In this document: positions 1 through 6,681 of the stretch, one piece after another | Position numbering within the stretch: position 1 is the first letter of the stretch | Layout: each line of letters starts with the position of its first letter | Assembly: GCA_003154135.1 (NCBI GenBank) | Contig: PMCN01000275.1 | Coordinates: 26,198 to 57,462, forward strand | Length of the DNA stretch: 31,265 nucleotides | From: Acidimicrobiaceae bacterium | Lineage (GTDB): Bacteria > Actinomycetota > Acidimicrobiia > Acidimicrobiales > Ilumatobacteraceae | Direction of reading: 5' to 3' | Program-made: the position numbers and the translations under genes | Notes under the pieces: model-generated | What the model was told of the DNA's origin: nothing | Seen by the model: only the letters and a program-made list of their open reading frames with translations | The model's database searches: none

Positions 1-228
1 GAACCGCCAGGTCTGGCTGATGTGGCGGTCGAGGCTGTGGCTCTTGTACTGCGTGAGCACGACGATCTTGAGGTACCGGGCGTTGGCGAAGTTCGACAGC
101 GCGAAGTCGATGATGCGGTAGCTGCCGCCGAAGGGCACCGCGGGCTTGGCCCGGTCCTGGGTGAGGGGGAGCATGCGCTTGCCCTCACCGCCGGCGAGCA
201 CCATCACGAGCACCTTGGGGTCGGCCAT
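1..228 (-). CDS. glgC: Glucose-1-phosphate adenylyltransferase, N-terminal part (runs off window)
   Basis: ADP-glucose pyrophosphorylase makes ADP-glucose from glucose-1-phosphate and ATP, the first committed step of bacterial glycogen synthesis. Only the first 76 codons are inside the window. They show the nucleotidyltransferase signature LAGGEGKRMLPLT (residues 11-23), then the family's RAKPAVPFGG and YRIIDFALSN blocks and the VLTQYKSHSLDRHI segment, all in the order expected for GlgC. The start is ATG at 228-226. A TACATT hexamer lies 7 bases upstream, the spacing of a leaderless actinobacterial promoter. The gene is divergent from glgA, whose product uses ADP-glucose, so the two form a divergent glycogen locus with 82 bases between them. 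Identification is firm; the 3' three-quarters of the gene is not visible. Confidence 0.96.
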   Translation of the reverse strand, partial: MADPKVLVMVLAGGEGKRMLPLTQDRAKPAVPFGGSYRIIDFALSNFANARYLKIVVLTQYKSHSLDRHISQTWRF

Positions 229-235
229 GATCGGG

Positions 236-241
236 AATGTA
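236..241 (-). promoter_or_regulatory. Probable -10 element of glgC (leaderless-type)
   Basis: TACATT on the minus strand ends 7 bases before the glgC ATG. This matches the actinobacterial TANNNT -10 placed so that transcription starts at or next to the start codon. No convincing -35 is visible. The transcription start is inferred. Confidence 0.5.
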
Positions 242-269
242 CATCGTGACCGGCACCGATGATGTGCGT

Positions 270-275
270 TACCGT
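270..275 (+). promoter_or_regulatory. Possible -10 element of glgA
   Basis: TACCGT on the plus strand lies 35 bases before the glgA ATG. A start about 7 bases downstream would give a leader of roughly 29 bases containing the GGGGAGGT ribosome-binding site at 297-304. No clear -35 box is seen, so this is a motif-and-position guess. Confidence 0.35.
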
Positions 276-310
276 CATCCCGTGGGCAGGTTCGAGGGGA
301 GGTCGCCGGG

Positions 311-1777
311 ATGAGAGTGCTCTTCGTGACCTCCGAGTGCTATCCCCTGGTCAAGACGGGCGGTCTCGCCGACGTCGCCGGCGCCTTGCCGCTGGCGCTC
401 GCCGACGACGGGGTCGACGCGCGGGTGCTCCTCCCGGCCTACCCGGGCGTGCGCGATCAGCTGCAGGGAGCGCGCCGGGTCGCCACCCTTCCCGATGTGT
501 TCGGCGGCCCTGCCGGGCTGGTGCACGGCACCACGGTCGACGGGTTGCACGTGTGGCTGCTCGACGCGCCGCATCTGTTCGCCCGCAAGGGAGGCGGCCC
601 CTACACCGGCCCCGACGGCCGCGACTGGCCCGACAACCACGTCCGCTTCGCCGCGCTGTCGTGGGTGGGCGCGCACGTGGCCACCCAGGGCGTGGGCAGG
701 TGGAAGCCGCACGTCGTGCACCTGCACGACTGGCAGAGCGCACTCACCGCCGCGTACCTGCGCTTCGGGCCGCAGCCGGCCCCACCGTCGCTGCTCACCA
801 TCCACAACCTCGCGTTCCAGGGAGTGTTCGGCCTCGACATCGCGGCGCAGCTGCGCCTGCCGCCCGCCGCGACGCACGACGACGGCATGGAGTACTGGGG
901 CAACCTGAGCTTCCTCAAGGCCGGCGTGCTGTGGAGCACCCGCCTCAACACCGTCAGCCCCACGTACGCACGCGAGATCCTGGGCAACGAGCAGGGCATG
1001 GGCCTCGACGGGTTGCTGCGCACCCGCGCACACGAGCTGAGCGGCATCGTCAACGGCATCGACGACACCGTGTGGGATCCTGCCACCGATCCCCACATCG
1101 CACACCACTACAGCGTGCACAAGCTGCCCGCGAAAGCGGCGAACAAGACAGCGCTGCAGCACGAGTTGGGCTTGCACGTGCGGCCCGACGCGCCGCTCGT
1201 GTGCGTCATCAGCCGGCTCAGCTGGCAGAAGGGCCTCGACCTGTTGCTCGGTGCGCTGCCCCGCCTCCTCGCGGCCGGAGGCCAACTGGCGCTGCTCGGC
1301 TCGGGCGACCGCGACCTCGAGGCCGGGTTCCGCCATGCGGCGGTGAGCCATCCCGGCCGCGTGGCCGCCGTCGTCGGCTACGACGAACCGCTCGCCCACC
1401 GCCTGCAGGCCGGCTCCGACGCGGTGCTCATGCCGTCACGCTTCGAGCCGTGCGGGCTGTCACAGCTGTACGGCCTGCGCTACGGCACGCTGCCCGTGGT
1501 GGCACGCGTCGGCGGCCTGGCCGACACCGTCATCGACGCCAACGAGGCGGCGCTGCGCGACGGCGTCGCCACCGGTTTCCAGTTCAGCCCCGTCGACACC
1601 GACTCGCTCGCCGTGGCACTCGAGCGCGTGTGCGACCTGTACCCCGACCGCACGGCATGGCAGCGAGTGCAGCGCCGGGCGATGAGCCGCGACGTCGGCT
1701 GGGCCACCGCGGCACGCTCGTACGTCGCGCTCTACCACCGCCTCGCCGGCGAGGCAGCCGCGTCGACGAGCCGCTAG
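311..1777 (+). CDS. glgA: Glycogen synthase (ADP-glucose)
   Basis: GT5-family glycogen synthase, 488 residues, the normal size for bacterial GlgA. It transfers glucose from ADP-glucose to a growing alpha-1,4-glucan in the cytosol. The N-terminal KTGGLADV motif (15-22) binds the ADP-glucose phosphates. The N-terminal Rossmann half continues through VVHLHDWQSAL and NTVSPTYAREI. The C-terminal half has SRLSWQKGLDL and the nucleotide-sugar loop SRFEPCGLSQLYGLRYGT with its catalytic Glu near residue 379. The ATG at 311 follows a GGGGAGGT ribosome-binding site and puts the first beta strand (MRVLFVTSE) right at the N terminus, as in the family. It is divergent from glgC, which makes its substrate. 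Nothing looks broken. Confidence 0.96.
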   Translation: MRVLFVTSECYPLVKTGGLADVAGALPLALADDGVDARVLLPAYPGVRDQLQGARRVATLPDVFGGPAGLVHGTTVDGLHVWLLDAPHLFARKGGGPYTGPDGRDWPDNHVRFAALSWVGAHVATQGVGRWKPHVVHLHDWQSALTAAYLRFGPQPAPPSLLTIHNLAFQGVFGLDIAAQLRLPPAATHDDGMEYWGNLSFLKAGVLWSTRLNTVSPTYAREILGNEQGMGLDGLLRTRAHELSGIVNGIDDTVWDPATDPHIAHHYSVHKLPAKAANKTALQHELGLHVRPDAPLVCVISRLSWQKGLDLLLGALPRLLAAGGQLALLGSGDRDLEAGFRHAAVSHPGRVAAVVGYDEPLAHRLQAGSDAVLMPSRFEPCGLSQLYGLRYGTLPVVARVGGLADTVIDANEAALRDGVATGFQFSPVDTDSLAVALERVCDLYPDRTAWQRVQRRAMSRDVGWATAARSYVALYHRLAGEAAASTSR

Positions 1778-1780
1778 CGT
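1775..1780 (+). promoter_or_regulatory. Probable -10 element of the EVE-domain gene
   Basis: TAGCGT overlaps the glgA stop codon and ends 8 bases before the ATG at 1789. The same hexamer occurs before the rib leader and the gene at 4808. Position and sequence fit a near-leaderless promoter; the role is inferred. Confidence 0.4.
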
Positions 1781-1788
1781 CGCTGCCC

Positions 1789-2259
1789 ATGGCGTACTGG
1801 TTGATGAAGTCGGAGCCCGACGTGTTCGGGTACGACGACCTGGTGAGGGTGAAGCGCGAAGGCTGGGACGGCATCCGCAACTTCCAGGCGCGCAACTTCC
1901 TGCGTGCGATGCGCAAGGGCGACCAGGCGATCTTCTACCACTCCAACGCGACGCCCCCGGGCGTGGCGGGCATCGCCAAGATCGTGAAGGAGGCCGAGCC
2001 CGATCCCACCCAGTTCGACCCCCGCAGCAAGTACTACGACCCGGGTTCGAAGCCGGCCGATCCGCGGTGGGACTGGGTCACCGTGGCGCCGGTGAAGAAG
2101 CTGCAGTTCGTGTCGCTCGACGAACTGCGCGCGATGCCCGAACTCGCCGAGTGCCGGCTGCTGGCACGCGGCAACCGCCTGTCGGTCATCCCGCTCACCG
2201 ACGACGAGTTCGACGCAATCGTGGTGCGCGGCAGTCGTCGCGGTCGCGCCGCCCGCTGA
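1789..2259 (+). CDS. EVE domain-containing protein
   Basis: A 156-residue single-domain EVE protein (formerly DUF55, thymocyte nuclear protein 1 family) of the PUA-like fold. EVE domains are thought to bind modified bases in DNA or RNA; the target here is unknown. Visible family blocks are the N-terminal WLMKSEPDVFGYDDL, then WDGIRNFQARNFL, the GDQAIFYHSN strand, GVAGIAKIVKEAEPD, and WDWVTVAPVKKL followed by the SLDELRAMPEL helix. The start at 1789 is chosen because the domain begins at residue 3 and the reading frame further upstream is only a shadow of glgA. It lies 11 bases after glgA but has its own TAGCGT hexamer. No restriction or defence genes stand beside it, so a housekeeping role is as likely as a defence one. 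Confidence 0.9.
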   Translation: MAYWLMKSEPDVFGYDDLVRVKREGWDGIRNFQARNFLRAMRKGDQAIFYHSNATPPGVAGIAKIVKEAEPDPTQFDPRSKYYDPGSKPADPRWDWVTVAPVKKLQFVSLDELRAMPELAECRLLARGNRLSVIPLTDDEFDAIVVRGSRRGRAAR

Positions 2260-2281
2260 GACACGCATGGCATCTCGGCGA

Positions 2282-2287
2282 TAGCGT
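2282..2287 (+). promoter_or_regulatory. Probable -10 element of the riboflavin operon
   Basis: TAGCGT sits 12-17 bases before the first conserved bases of the FMN aptamer. A start about 7 bases downstream would put the 5' end of the RNA just outside the aptamer, as expected for a riboswitch-controlled transcript. No recognisable -35. Confidence 0.45.
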
Positions 2288-2298
2288 CCCGATCACAA

Positions 2299-2445
2299 CT
2301 GAATCCCCCTGCGGGGTTGGGTGGAATTCCCAACCGGCGGTGAGAGCCCGCGAACCCCACATCACTCGCTTTCGGGCGCGCGACGTGGGGCCGACCCGGT
2401 GGAAACCCGGGGCCGACGGTGAGAGTCCGGATGGGAGCAGGGCGA
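2299..2445 (+). ncRNA. FMN riboswitch (RFN element)
   Basis: The conserved RFN blocks occur in order: the first arm with GGTGGAATTCCC and ACCGGCGGTGAGAGCCCGCGA, a variable stem (CCCCAC paired with GTGGGG around a short hairpin), a second arm with GGTGGAAACCC, then GCCGACGGTGAGAGTCCGGATGGGAG. These are diagnostic of the FMN aptamer. It precedes ribE-ribB-ribH, so FMN binding should reduce expression of riboflavin synthesis. No terminator with a U-run follows, so control is more likely at translation (see the hairpin at 2492-2522). Edges are approximate to a few bases. Confidence 0.95.
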
Positions 2446-2491
2446 CACACGCGATCCGGTCGCGCCGTCACTGGCGTGCCCGCTTCGTTCG

Positions 2492-2522
2492 CGTTGCCAT
2501 GCTCCTCCTCACATCGGCAACG
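2492..2522 (+). promoter_or_regulatory. Hairpin between FMN aptamer and ribE start (possible expression platform)
   Basis: CGTTGCC (2492-2498) and GGCAACG (2516-2522) form a 7-bp perfect stem. The loop carries the pyrimidine run CTCCTCCTC, complementary in character to purine-rich ribosome-binding sequence. The hairpin ends 16 bases before the ribE ATG. A shorter stem (CGCGA/TCGCG, 2450-2464) lies just 3' of the aptamer. A switch between these folds could hide or expose the ribE initiation region; this is inference from position. Confidence 0.4.
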
Positions 2523-2538
2523 AGAGAACGGACGACGG

Positions 2539-3105
2539 ATGTTCACCGGCATCGTGGAAGAACTGGGGCGGGTCGAGTCGTTCGACGGTGCCCGCCTGCG
2601 CATCGGGGCCACGAAGGTGCTCGACGACGTGCACCTCGGCGATTCGATCGCCGTCAACGGCTGCTGCCTCACGGTGGTCGCGACCGGTGACGGCTGGTGG
2701 GAGGCCGATGTGAGCCAGGAGACGCTCGACCGCACGAGCCTGCGCGGCATCGCCGGTGGCAGCCCGCTCAACCTCGAGCGCTCGGTGAAGCTGCAGGATC
2801 GTCTCGGCGGTCACCTCGTGCAGGGTCACGTCGACGGCGTGGGCGAGATCGTGCACCCGGTGCCCGACCTCCGGGTGCGCATCCCTTCGGCACTGCTGCG
2901 CTACGTGGTGGAGAAGGGATCCATCACGGTCGACGGCGTCAGCCTCACGGTGGTGGCACCGCTCGACGACGGCTTCACCGTCGCGGTCATCCCCCACACT
3001 GCCGCGGTGACCACACTCGGCCACAAGGTGGCAGGCGACCCCGTGAACATCGAGGTCGATGTGATGGCCAAGTACGTCGAGCGGCTGCTGCAGGAGATCC
3101 GATGA
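2539..3105 (+). CDS. ribE: Riboflavin synthase, alpha subunit
   Basis: Makes riboflavin by dismutation of two 6,7-dimethyl-8-ribityllumazine molecules. The 188-residue protein has the usual two tandem lumazine-binding barrels. The first begins MFTGIVEELG and carries GDSIAVNGCCLTVV; the second holds RLGGHLVQGHVDGVGEI, KGSITVDGVSLTVV and the IPHTAAVTTLG block, ending VNIEVDVMAKYVERLL. It is slightly shorter at the C terminus than many homologues but all core motifs are present. The ATG at 2539 is set by the invariant MFTGIVEE start; longer in-frame upstream starts run into the riboswitch. The stop overlaps the ribB ATG (ATGA), so the genes are translationally coupled. Some databases call this gene ribC. 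Confidence 0.96.
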   Translation: MFTGIVEELGRVESFDGARLRIGATKVLDDVHLGDSIAVNGCCLTVVATGDGWWEADVSQETLDRTSLRGIAGGSPLNLERSVKLQDRLGGHLVQGHVDGVGEIVHPVPDLRVRIPSALLRYVVEKGSITVDGVSLTVVAPLDDGFTVAVIPHTAAVTTLGHKVAGDPVNIEVDVMAKYVERLLQEIR

Positions 3106-3782
3106 ACGCCATCGGCACGACTCGCGTGTTCGACTCCATCGCCACCGCGATCGACTGCATCGCTGCGGGCGGCATCGTGGTGGTCGCCGACGACGAGCAG
3201 CGCGAGAACGAGGGCGACCTCATCATGGCGGCCGACGCGGCAACGCCGGAGGCCATCGCGTTCTTCGTGCGGTACACGTCCGGTGTCATCTGCGCAGCGC
3301 TGCCGGGCGACCGCTGCGACCAGCTCGACCTGCCGTTGATGGTGCCGCCCGACGCGAACAGCGATCAGTTCCGCACCGCGTTCACCATCACGGTCGACCT
3401 TCGCGACGGCACCACCACCGGCATCTCCGCGACCGACAGGGCGGCGACGCTGCGAGCACTCGCCAACCCCTCGGTGGCCGGCGACGCGTTCAACCGGCCC
3501 GGCCACATCTTCCCGCTCCGGGCTCGGGCGGGTGGGGTGGTCGAGCGTCCGGGGCACACGGAGGCGGCCGTCGACCTCGCCCGCCTCGCCGGACGCCGAC
3601 CTGCGGGCGTGTTGAGCGAACTGGTCCTCGACGACGGCCACATGGCCCGCCTGCCCGACCTGCAACGCTTCGCCCGCGCGCACCGGCTGCCGCTGGTGTC
3701 GATCGCCGATCTCATCCATCACCGCCGCGGCCAGGTCCTGGCCGACTCGGCGGCCACGTCGCACACAGGAGCTCCCCGATGA
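3102..3782 (+). CDS. ribB: 3,4-dihydroxy-2-butanone-4-phosphate synthase
   Basis: Converts ribulose-5-phosphate to 3,4-dihydroxy-2-butanone-4-phosphate plus formate, the four-carbon input for lumazine. The acidic active-site loop DDEQRENEGDL is at residues 30-40, followed by FFVRYTSGVIC, TGISATDRAATLRALA, and the substrate and metal region FNRPGHIFPL...GHTEAAVDLARLAG. At 226 residues it has only the DHBP synthase domain. Many actinobacteria carry a RibBA fusion with GTP cyclohydrolase II, but here the protein ends where that domain would begin and the frame closes cleanly into ribH. It overlaps ribE upstream and ribH downstream by four bases each. Confidence 0.95.
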   Translation: MNAIGTTRVFDSIATAIDCIAAGGIVVVADDEQRENEGDLIMAADAATPEAIAFFVRYTSGVICAALPGDRCDQLDLPLMVPPDANSDQFRTAFTITVDLRDGTTTGISATDRAATLRALANPSVAGDAFNRPGHIFPLRARAGGVVERPGHTEAAVDLARLAGRRPAGVLSELVLDDGHMARLPDLQRFARAHRLPLVSIADLIHHRRGQVLADSAATSHTGAPR

Positions 3783-4252
3783 CCACCTTCCACGGACAGA
3801 TGAACGGCGCAGGCCTCCGCGTGGCGCTCGTGTGCAGCCGGTTCAACGACCTCATCGTCGGCCGACTGGAGGCCGGGGCGCGTGACGCCCTCGTGCGTCA
3901 CGGCGTCGACGACGATGCCATCGACACGGTGTGGGTGCCCGGTGCGCTCGAGGTGCCGCAGGCCGCGCACGCGCTCGCGTCGAGCGGTCGCTACGACGCC
4001 GTGGTCGGTCTCGGCGCGGTGATGCGCGGTGCCACGTACCACTTCGAGGTCGTCGCCAACCAGAGTGCCGCCGGTCTCGGCCGCGTGGCTCACGACACGG
4101 GCGTGGTGGTCACCAACGGCATCCTCACCGTCGACACGATGGACCAAGCGCTCGAACGCGCCGGCAGCAAGGCCGGCAACAAGGGCGCCGACGCGGCCCT
4201 CGCCGCCCTCGAGACCGTCAACGTCATCCGCGCCGCCACCATCACGTCCTGA
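3779..4252 (+). CDS. ribH: 6,7-dimethyl-8-ribityllumazine synthase
   Basis: Condenses 5-amino-6-ribitylaminouracil with the RibB product to give the substrate of RibE. The 157-residue length is normal. Seen are SRFND (20-24) of the substrate pocket, VPGALEVPQAA (53-63), GLGAVMRGATYHF with the catalytic His at residue 88, TNGILTVDT, and the late GNKGADAALAALE helix. The loop after the catalytic His reads EVVANQSAAGL where most homologues have a DYV-type sequence, a mild variation. The ATGA overlap with ribB makes it the last gene of the FMN-controlled operon. The rib genes for the pyrimidine branch (ribA, ribD) are not adjacent. Confidence 0.95.
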   Translation: MTTFHGQMNGAGLRVALVCSRFNDLIVGRLEAGARDALVRHGVDDDAIDTVWVPGALEVPQAAHALASSGRYDAVVGLGAVMRGATYHFEVVANQSAAGLGRVAHDTGVVVTNGILTVDTMDQALERAGSKAGNKGADAALAALETVNVIRAATITS

Positions 4253-4260
4253 GCGCCGTC

Positions 4261-4340
4261 GGTTTCTGGGCAGGAATCCCGCCCTTTGGGCTTCCGGGCA
4301 GGAATCCTGGCGGAAGCCGTCGGAGATCCTGCCCGGAAGC
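4261..4340. repeat. Hairpin with direct repeats between ribH and the VOC gene
   Basis: The only sizeable convergent gap in the window holds structured sequence. CTTCCGGGCAGGAATC (4291-4306) pairs with GATCCTGCCCGGAAG (4325-4339) as a stem of about 15 bp with one bulged A and an 18-base loop. The 12-mer GGGCAGGAATCC occurs twice directly, at 4268-4279 and 4296-4307. There is no U-run on either side. It may be a bidirectional terminator or one copy of a dispersed palindromic repeat. Confidence 0.6.
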
Positions 4341-4379
4341 GAGGTTCGTGACCGGCTGCGACCCCGAACAGCGCCGCGG

Positions 4380-4754
4380 TCAGGCCGGGTAGGTGCGCAG
4401 CTCGACGGTGTGACCGTCGGGATCCTTGACGTACACGCCCTCACCGACACCGCGTGCCCCGTACAGCGAGCGTGGTGGCGCCACGTTGCCGAAGCGGCCG
4501 GAGGCGACGAGCTCGCCGAGGTCGACACCGTCGACGACGAGCGCGATGTGGTCGACGTTGACGCCGGTGATCTCCCCGAGCTGGAGGTCGATGATGGTGG
4601 CCGGATCGAGGCGCATCGACACGAACGGAGCCTCGCCGCGGCGCCACTCGGCGAGGCGCACCGCCTCCAGGCCGAGCACGTCGGTGTACCAGGCCACCGA
4701 GCGCTCCATGTCGGACACCCTGAGCACCACATGATCGAGACCGGTCACACGCAT
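4380..4754 (-). CDS. VOC family protein (glyoxalase/dioxygenase-like)
   Basis: A 124-residue vicinal-oxygen-chelate domain protein built of two beta-alpha-beta-beta-beta modules. The first opens with MRVTGLDHVVLRVSDMERS and has WYTDVLGLEAVR; the second has VDHIALVVDG and ends YVKDPDGHTVELRTYP. The His residues at the starts of the modules and the Glu in the last strand fit the usual metal ligands. VOC proteins include lyases, dioxygenases and resistance proteins, and the substrate cannot be told from sequence. I chose ATG 4754 because the domain starts immediately; a longer in-frame start at 4814 would overlap the divergent gene at 4808. An AGGAGG lies about 12 bases upstream. It faces ribH across the hairpin block. 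Confidence 0.88.
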   Translation of the reverse strand: MRVTGLDHVVLRVSDMERSVAWYTDVLGLEAVRLAEWRRGEAPFVSMRLDPATIIDLQLGEITGVNVDHIALVVDGVDLGELVASGRFGNVAPPRSLYGARGVGEGVYVKDPDGHTVELRTYPA

Positions 4755-4795
4755 CCGTCGATTCTGCCTCCTGATCGAGCAGCGCACGAACGCAC

Positions 4796-4801
4796 TAGCG
4801 T
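4796..4801 (+). promoter_or_regulatory. Probable -10 element of the gene at 4808
   Basis: TAGCGT followed by exactly six bases and then GTG. This is the leaderless spacing and supports the GTG at 4808 over nearby out-of-frame ATGs. Confidence 0.5.
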
Positions 4802-4807
4802 GATGAT

Positions 4808-5647
4808 GTGGCACGAACCGGTATCGGTCGGCGCATCGTCGTGGGCAGCATCGTCGTCATCGCGCTCGTCGTGGTGGGCCTGGAGGTGCGGTCCCGACTG
4901 CTGCACGACGCCGCTCGCGCCATCGACGCCGCCACCGCGCTCGAGCGGTTCCGCAGCCAGACCACCATTGCGGTCATCACCAGCGACGCCACCTCACCGA
5001 CACCCACGGCCACCGATGCGCCGGTCGCCGCACCCGTGACGCCGCCGATCGGCGTGTACCGCTACACGACCACCGGCACGGAGTCGATCGACGCGCTCGG
5101 CGGCGCGACCCACGCCTACCCCGCCGAGACCACGTTGACGGTCACACCCGACGGATGCGGCGTGCTGATGCGCTGGGACCTGCTGAAGGAGCGGCGCGAG
5201 GAGTGGCGGCTCTGCGCGACCACCGACGGGGTGGAGTTCGAGACCTCCGGCCTGCAGTTCCACGAGTTCTTCGGGCACGTCGAGTCGGAGCCGCTGTCGT
5301 GCGACCATCCGGTCCTCGTCGCCCCCGCCGATCGCAGCCCCCGCCCGCCCGTGGCGCCGACGTGCACGCTCATCGGTGCCCCGTGGCTGCCCACCTGGCT
5401 CGTGGTGGGCGCCGACACGCGCACCGTCGACGGCCAGACGGTGCCGGTGATGCACGTGCACATGACCATCACCAACGACTCGAAGTACTTCGAGCACACC
5501 ACCATCGACTGGTGGGTCGACGCCCACGGGCTCCCCGTGGAGATGACCGCGACCAAGAGCTCGTTGACCGACTCCGGCCTGGTCGGCGACGTCCACTACA
5601 ACGAGACCTACCACGCCGTGCTGGAATCGCTCACGCCCTTGCGCTGA
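4808..5647 (+). CDS. Membrane-anchored exported protein of unknown function
   Basis: 279 residues, no family recognised. A short basic N terminus (MARTGIGRR) is followed by one hydrophobic segment at about 10-27 (IVVGSIVVIALVVVGLEV) that should act as an uncleaved anchor, then a Thr/Pro/Ala-rich stretch (about 56-80) and a folded exterior domain of roughly 190 residues. That domain has many Trp and acidic residues and four Cys (near CGVLM, RLCAT, LSCDH and PTCTLIG) that could form two disulfides outside the cell. The GTG start is supported by the TAGCGT hexamer six bases upstream. It precedes the MoxR gene by 68 bases but has no evident link to it. Probably a lineage-specific envelope protein. 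Confidence 0.8.
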   Translation: MARTGIGRRIVVGSIVVIALVVVGLEVRSRLLHDAARAIDAATALERFRSQTTIAVITSDATSPTPTATDAPVAAPVTPPIGVYRYTTTGTESIDALGGATHAYPAETTLTVTPDGCGVLMRWDLLKERREEWRLCATTDGVEFETSGLQFHEFFGHVESEPLSCDHPVLVAPADRSPRPPVAPTCTLIGAPWLPTWLVVGADTRTVDGQTVPVMHVHMTITNDSKYFEHTTIDWWVDAHGLPVEMTATKSSLTDSGLVGDVHYNETYHAVLESLTPLR

Positions 5648-5703
5648 GGGTGCCGGCCGACGACATCGGCACTGGTCCTTCAGACCATCGGCCGAGCTGC
5701 CGA

Positions 5704-5709
5704 TACCCT
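5704..5709 (+). promoter_or_regulatory. Probable -10 element of the MoxR gene
   Basis: TACCCT, then six bases, then ATG at 5716: leaderless-type spacing. A weak TTCAGA at 5679-5684 might be a -35, with a long 19-base spacer. Confidence 0.5.
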
Positions 5710-5715
5710 TTCCGT

Positions 5716-6681
5716 ATGACCGCTGTGGTGGCCTCCGACCCTGCCGTCGCGCGGCCTGCCGCCACTCGCATCGCCACCTCGCTCGTCGAGTCGGTGGCCG
5801 GTGTGCTCGCCGGTCGCCACGACCAGATCGAGGTCGCCGCCGCCTGCGTGCTGGCCGGCGGTCACCTGCTCATCGAAGACCTGCCCGGCGTGGGCAAGAC
5901 GCTCCTCGCGCAATCGATGGCGGCATCGGTGGGAGGTTCGTTCGCTCGCGTGCAGGGCACCTCCGACCTGCTGCCCGCCGACGTCGTGGGCTCGCTCGCA
6001 CCCACCCCGGAAGGCCTCGGCCTCCACTTCCGGCCCGGGCCCGTGTTCGCCAACGTCGTCCTCTTCGACGAGTTGAACCGTGCCAATCCGCGCACGCAGT
6101 CGGCACTGCTCGAGGTGATGGAGGAGGGCCACGTCACCGTCGACGGTCACACCCATCCGGTGCCCACACCGTTCGTGGTGGTCGCCACCCAGAACCCGGT
6201 CGAGATGGCTGGCACCTACCCGCTGGCCGAAGGCGTCACCGATCGGTTCATGGCCACCATCAGCCTCGGCCGGACATCGGTCGAAGAAGAGGTCGACGTG
6301 CTCACCGGCCGCCGCGGCCGCACGCAGCTCGCCCACGTGGGCCGCATCGCCTCGTTGGGCGAGCTCGCCGCCGCGCGCAGCGCTGTGCAGGGCGTGCACC
6401 TGGCCGAGCCCGTCGCCCGCTACGCCGTGGCGCTGCTGCACGCCACCCGCGCTCATCCTCGCGTACGCGTCGGTGCGTCCACCCGCGCCGGGGTGTCGAT
6501 GGTGGCACTCGCCCGAGCGTTCGCTGTGCTATCGGATCGCGACTTCGTCGCACCCCACGACGTGAGTCGCGCTGCCGAGTGCTCGCTGCCGCACCGCGTC
6601 GCGGTCACCGGTCACGAGCACGGTGCAGCCGCAGAAGTGGTGGCCGAGTGCCTGGCCGCGGTACCCGCACCGCGGCGATGA
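5716..6681 (+). CDS. MoxR-family AAA+ ATPase
   Basis: A 321-residue AAA+ ATPase of the MoxR group, which acts as a chaperone-like activator of partner proteins at the membrane. The Walker A motif is DLPGVGKT (55-62), Walker B is LFDELNRANP (Asp118-Glu119), and sensor 1 is in ATQNP (Asn160). The C-terminal lid domain includes GASTRAGVSMVALARAFA. MoxR genes usually stand next to DUF58 and transglutaminase genes. Here the stop overlaps the ATG of a fused DUF58-transglutaminase gene (ATGA), so the pair is translationally coupled and the products probably act together. The start is supported by the leaderless hexamer and by normal family length. Confidence 0.94.
   Translation: MTAVVASDPAVARPAATRIATSLVESVAGVLAGRHDQIEVAAACVLAGGHLLIEDLPGVGKTLLAQSMAASVGGSFARVQGTSDLLPADVVGSLAPTPEGLGLHFRPGPVFANVVLFDELNRANPRTQSALLEVMEEGHVTVDGHTHPVPTPFVVVATQNPVEMAGTYPLAEGVTDRFMATISLGRTSVEEEVDVLTGRRGRTQLAHVGRIASLGELAAARSAVQGVHLAEPVARYAVALLHATRAHPRVRVGASTRAGVSMVALARAFAVLSDRDFVAPHDVSRAAECSLPHRVAVTGHEHGAAAEVVAECLAAVPAPRR

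Noticed and set aside
259..1780. Long plus-strand frame upstream of the EVE domain (and long minus-strand frames opposite glgA)
   Set aside because: Arg/Ala/Pro-rich shadow translations of glgA caused by high GC; only the part from 1789 codes for a real domain.
1789..2259. EVE-domain gene as part of a modified-base restriction system
   Set aside because: No nuclease, methyltransferase or other defence gene nearby; its neighbours are glycogen and riboflavin genes.
5648..5715. Short stem-loops (GCCGA/TCGGC and TGGTC/GACCA) before the MoxR gene as a terminator
   Set aside because: Stems of only five pairs, no U-run, and they do not combine into one stable hairpin.
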